A stretch of 33,516 nucleotides of DNA, from NCBI GenBank assembly GCA_024763455.1, contig JANTFL010000016.1, forward strand, positions 1-33,516. Direction: 5' to 3'. The notes beneath the pieces are model-generated. The model made no database searches. It was not told the DNA's origin and was given only the letters and a program-made list of their open reading frames with translations. Within the stretch, counting starts at the first letter, position 1. Each line of letters begins with the position of its first letter. A program made the translations under genes and the position numbers. This document shows, piece by piece, positions 31,962 to 33,516 of this stretch. The DNA comes from Sediminispirochaeta sp. (lineage in GTDB: Bacteria > Spirochaetota > Spirochaetia > B11-G9).

Positions 31962-33516
31962 GTATACCCTCCCCACCCATCTGAAGATCAAAGACCCTTT
32001 GGTAGAAACCGCTGTTTGATACCAGATCGTTGTGGGTTCCCATTTCAACTATCCGTCCTTTTTCCAGAACAATAATTATGTCCGCTTCCATAACGGTTTG
32101 AATCCTGTGCGCAATAACAAAGCTTGTTCTTCCCGTCAACAGGGCCGAAAGTGCCTGTCTGATTGCACGCTCGGTTTTTGTATCCACCGAGGAAGTTGCG
32201 TCATCAAGGATGAGTATTTTCGGATCCTTAAGCAGAGTGCGGGCAATTACGATCCGCTGTTTCTGCCCGCCGGAAAGTGTTACCCCTTTCTCACCTACCA
32301 TGGTCTCATACCCTTGAGGGAATCCCATAATAACATCATGGACAGCCGCCGCCTTAGCGGCCTGCACTACTGCTTCCCGGGGAACATCATCGGCTGCTCC
32401 GAATACAATATTATCTCTAATAGATCTTGAGAAGAGAAAAGGTTCCTGCTCCACTATCCCGATCTGCCGGCGAAGCTCGCTGCGGGGGATAGAGCCGATA
32501 TCAATACCGTCTATCGTTATAGTACCGGAAGTAGTATCATAAAACCTGGGCAGCAGATTTATCAGCGTTGTTTTTCCCGAACCGGCGGATCCGACCAGCG
32601 CTACCCTGCTCCCTCCTTCTGCATGAAAGGATATATCCCTGAGAGCCGCTTCACCGCTGCTGTATGAAAAATTGACACCGGAGAAATCGACATCTCCCCT
32701 GCGGATAGTGAGTTCTTTCCCCTTGTCAGTATCCCCGGAATCTTCCTGCTTCTGTATTACTATCTTGATAATTCTGTCATAGGAAACAAAGGCCTGAGAG
32801 GCATCGATTATAACCTCACCTAGATTTCTTATAGGCCAGATAATCCATACCACCATCCCTGCTATAGAGATATAGGTTCCAATCGAGATATTCCCTGCAA
32901 TAGCCATCCTCGCTCCAAGGTAATAGACAAACAGTAACTGAGTGGTGCATAAAATATCTGAAACAGGCCAAAAAAGAGAATGAAGCAGCATAACCCTTCT
33001 CCCCTTTTCGAACTTTCCATAATTGATTTTTTCAAACTTATCCCTTTCAAAACGCTGCCGTGCAAAGGCCTTTACAATACGGATAGAAGAGATATTTTCT
33101 TTGAGTACTGATGATAGCCTGGCTTCCTGAACCTGATAATCCTCGTATCGTTTTGATATTTTTTTAAAGAACCACCATGACTGGAACAGAATGAAGGGGA
33201 TGAATAAAAGAGATACCAAACCAAGTTTTACATTGAGATACAGAAGTCCGGTGAGGTTAAAAACAAAAAGAGAAACAATCCGTCCGACCGCGATACTTCT
33301 CTCAGAGTAGAATTTGCGCAGAACGTCCACATCGGTCGTTACTCTCTCTATAAGATTGCCTGAATCGGTATGATCATGGTAGGTAAATGATAACCTCTGT
33401 ATATGGTCCAGGAGAAAATTACGAAGCCTTCTCACAGCTCCCTCCGAAGCCATTGCTGAAAACTTACCCTTCAGAAACAAACCAGCCCCTTCCAAAACAG
33501 CAAGTCCGCCAAAAAG
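31954..33516 (-). CDS. ABC exporter half-transporter, degenerate-site subunit (5' end missing)
   Basis: The frame is open through the window edge, so the beginning (including the first one or two membrane helices) lies outside. Visible parts are the ABC1 membrane domain and an ATPase with Walker A GSAGSGKTT, signature LSGGQKQR, Walker B ILILDDATSSVD and H-loop AHRIQT. The Walker B catalytic Glu is Asp here (LDDATS). In heterodimeric exporters this is normal: one site is degenerate. Its standard LSGGQ pairs with the good Walker sites of the partner, and its altered Walker B pairs with the partner's LSVGQ, so both changes fall in the same site. Confidence 0.92.
   Translation of the reverse strand, partial: LFGGLAVLEGAGLFLKGKFSAMASEGAVRRLRNFLLDHIQRLSFTYHDHTDSGNLIERVTTDVDVLRKFYSERSIAVGRIVSLFVFNLTGLLYLNVKLGLVSLLFIPFILFQSWWFFKKISKRYEDYQVQEARLSSVLKENISSIRIVKAFARQRFERDKFEKINYGKFEKGRRVMLLHSLFWPVSDILCTTQLLFVYYLGARMAIAGNISIGTYISIAGMVVWIIWPIRNLGEVIIDASQAFVSYDRIIKIVIQKQEDSGDTDKGKELTIRRGDVDFSGVNFSYSSGEAALRDISFHAEGGSRVALVGSAGSGKTTLINLLPRFYDTTSGTITIDGIDIGSIPRSELRRQIGIVEQEPFLFSRSIRDNIVFGAADDVPREAVVQAAKAAAVHDVIMGFPQGYETMVGEKGVTLSGGQKQRIVIARTLLKDPKILILDDATSSVDTKTERAIRQALSALLTGRTSFVIAHRIQTVMEADIIIVLEKGRIVEMGTHNDLVSNSGFYQRVFDLQMGGEGIHV

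Overview
The window looks like chromosomal DNA of an anaerobic, fermentative or acetogenesis-capable spirochaete. This rests on a class I lysyl-tRNA synthetase very close to the Borrelia type, exported proteins that begin with an 'ANGxKE'-type processing region, a formate dehydrogenase/diaphorase operon with a divergent rex, and a ferredoxin-linked sensory module. The genus assignment is inference. There is no rRNA, CRISPR array, insertion sequence or phage gene. Gene density is high, with many 1-14 bp overlaps.

Layout. (a) 1-2054: start of a TPR protein, a small OB-fold-like lipoprotein, a HAD phosphatase and a secreted Gly/Arg-rich protein. (b) 2119-5813: a tight six-gene plus-strand operon encoding two DRTGG-domain proteins, a PHP-domain protein, two GHKL ATPases (the second like an anti-sigma kinase) and a protein like sensory [FeFe]-hydrogenases (HydS). 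(c) 5802-13242, minus strand: a six-gene operon for a cysteine-type NuoG/FdhA formate dehydrogenase with two NuoF-like and two NuoE-like diaphorase subunits plus a cysteine-free ferredoxin-fold protein. Divergent rex starts at 13566, and the 323-bp space between them carries promoters and palindromes. No [FeFe]-hydrogenase catalytic subunit is present. (d) 14232-20654: housekeeping genes (endonuclease/exonuclease-fold lipoprotein or secreted protein, ClpP, Era, a Gfo/Idh oxidoreductase, LysRS-I, RlpA). (e) 20664-21710: a divergent PAP2-like protein and a CAT-anticodon tRNA, probably tRNA-Ile2, with clear promoter and terminator. (f) 21795-23702: a three-part fusion of selenophosphate synthetase SelD, a ferredoxin:thioredoxin reductase catalytic domain and a degenerate TusA-like domain, the most unusual protein in the window. 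(g) 23671-28597, minus strand: a DUF1883-like protein, a thioesterase, a HesB/IscA-like protein, a DapA/NanA-family lyase and a TRAP transporter (dctM, dctQ, dctP), with a divergent FadR-type GntR regulator at 28716. (h) 29457-33516: a small unknown protein, a UspA protein and a heterodimeric ABC exporter whose first subunit runs off the window.

How the parts fit. The sensory module and the formate dehydrogenase operon converge and share a 12-bp overlap. Together with rex they look like one redox-control island: Rex would sense NADH/NAD+, the HydS-like protein would sense H2 or the redox state of a cofactor, and the GHKL/DRTGG/PHP proteins would pass on the signal. The SelD fusion joins selenium activation to a ferredoxin-driven disulfide reductase and a sulfur-carrier fold, suggesting reductive handling of selenium for SelD. 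The formate dehydrogenase here uses Cys, not Sec, at the active site, so any selenoprotein user of SelD must lie elsewhere.
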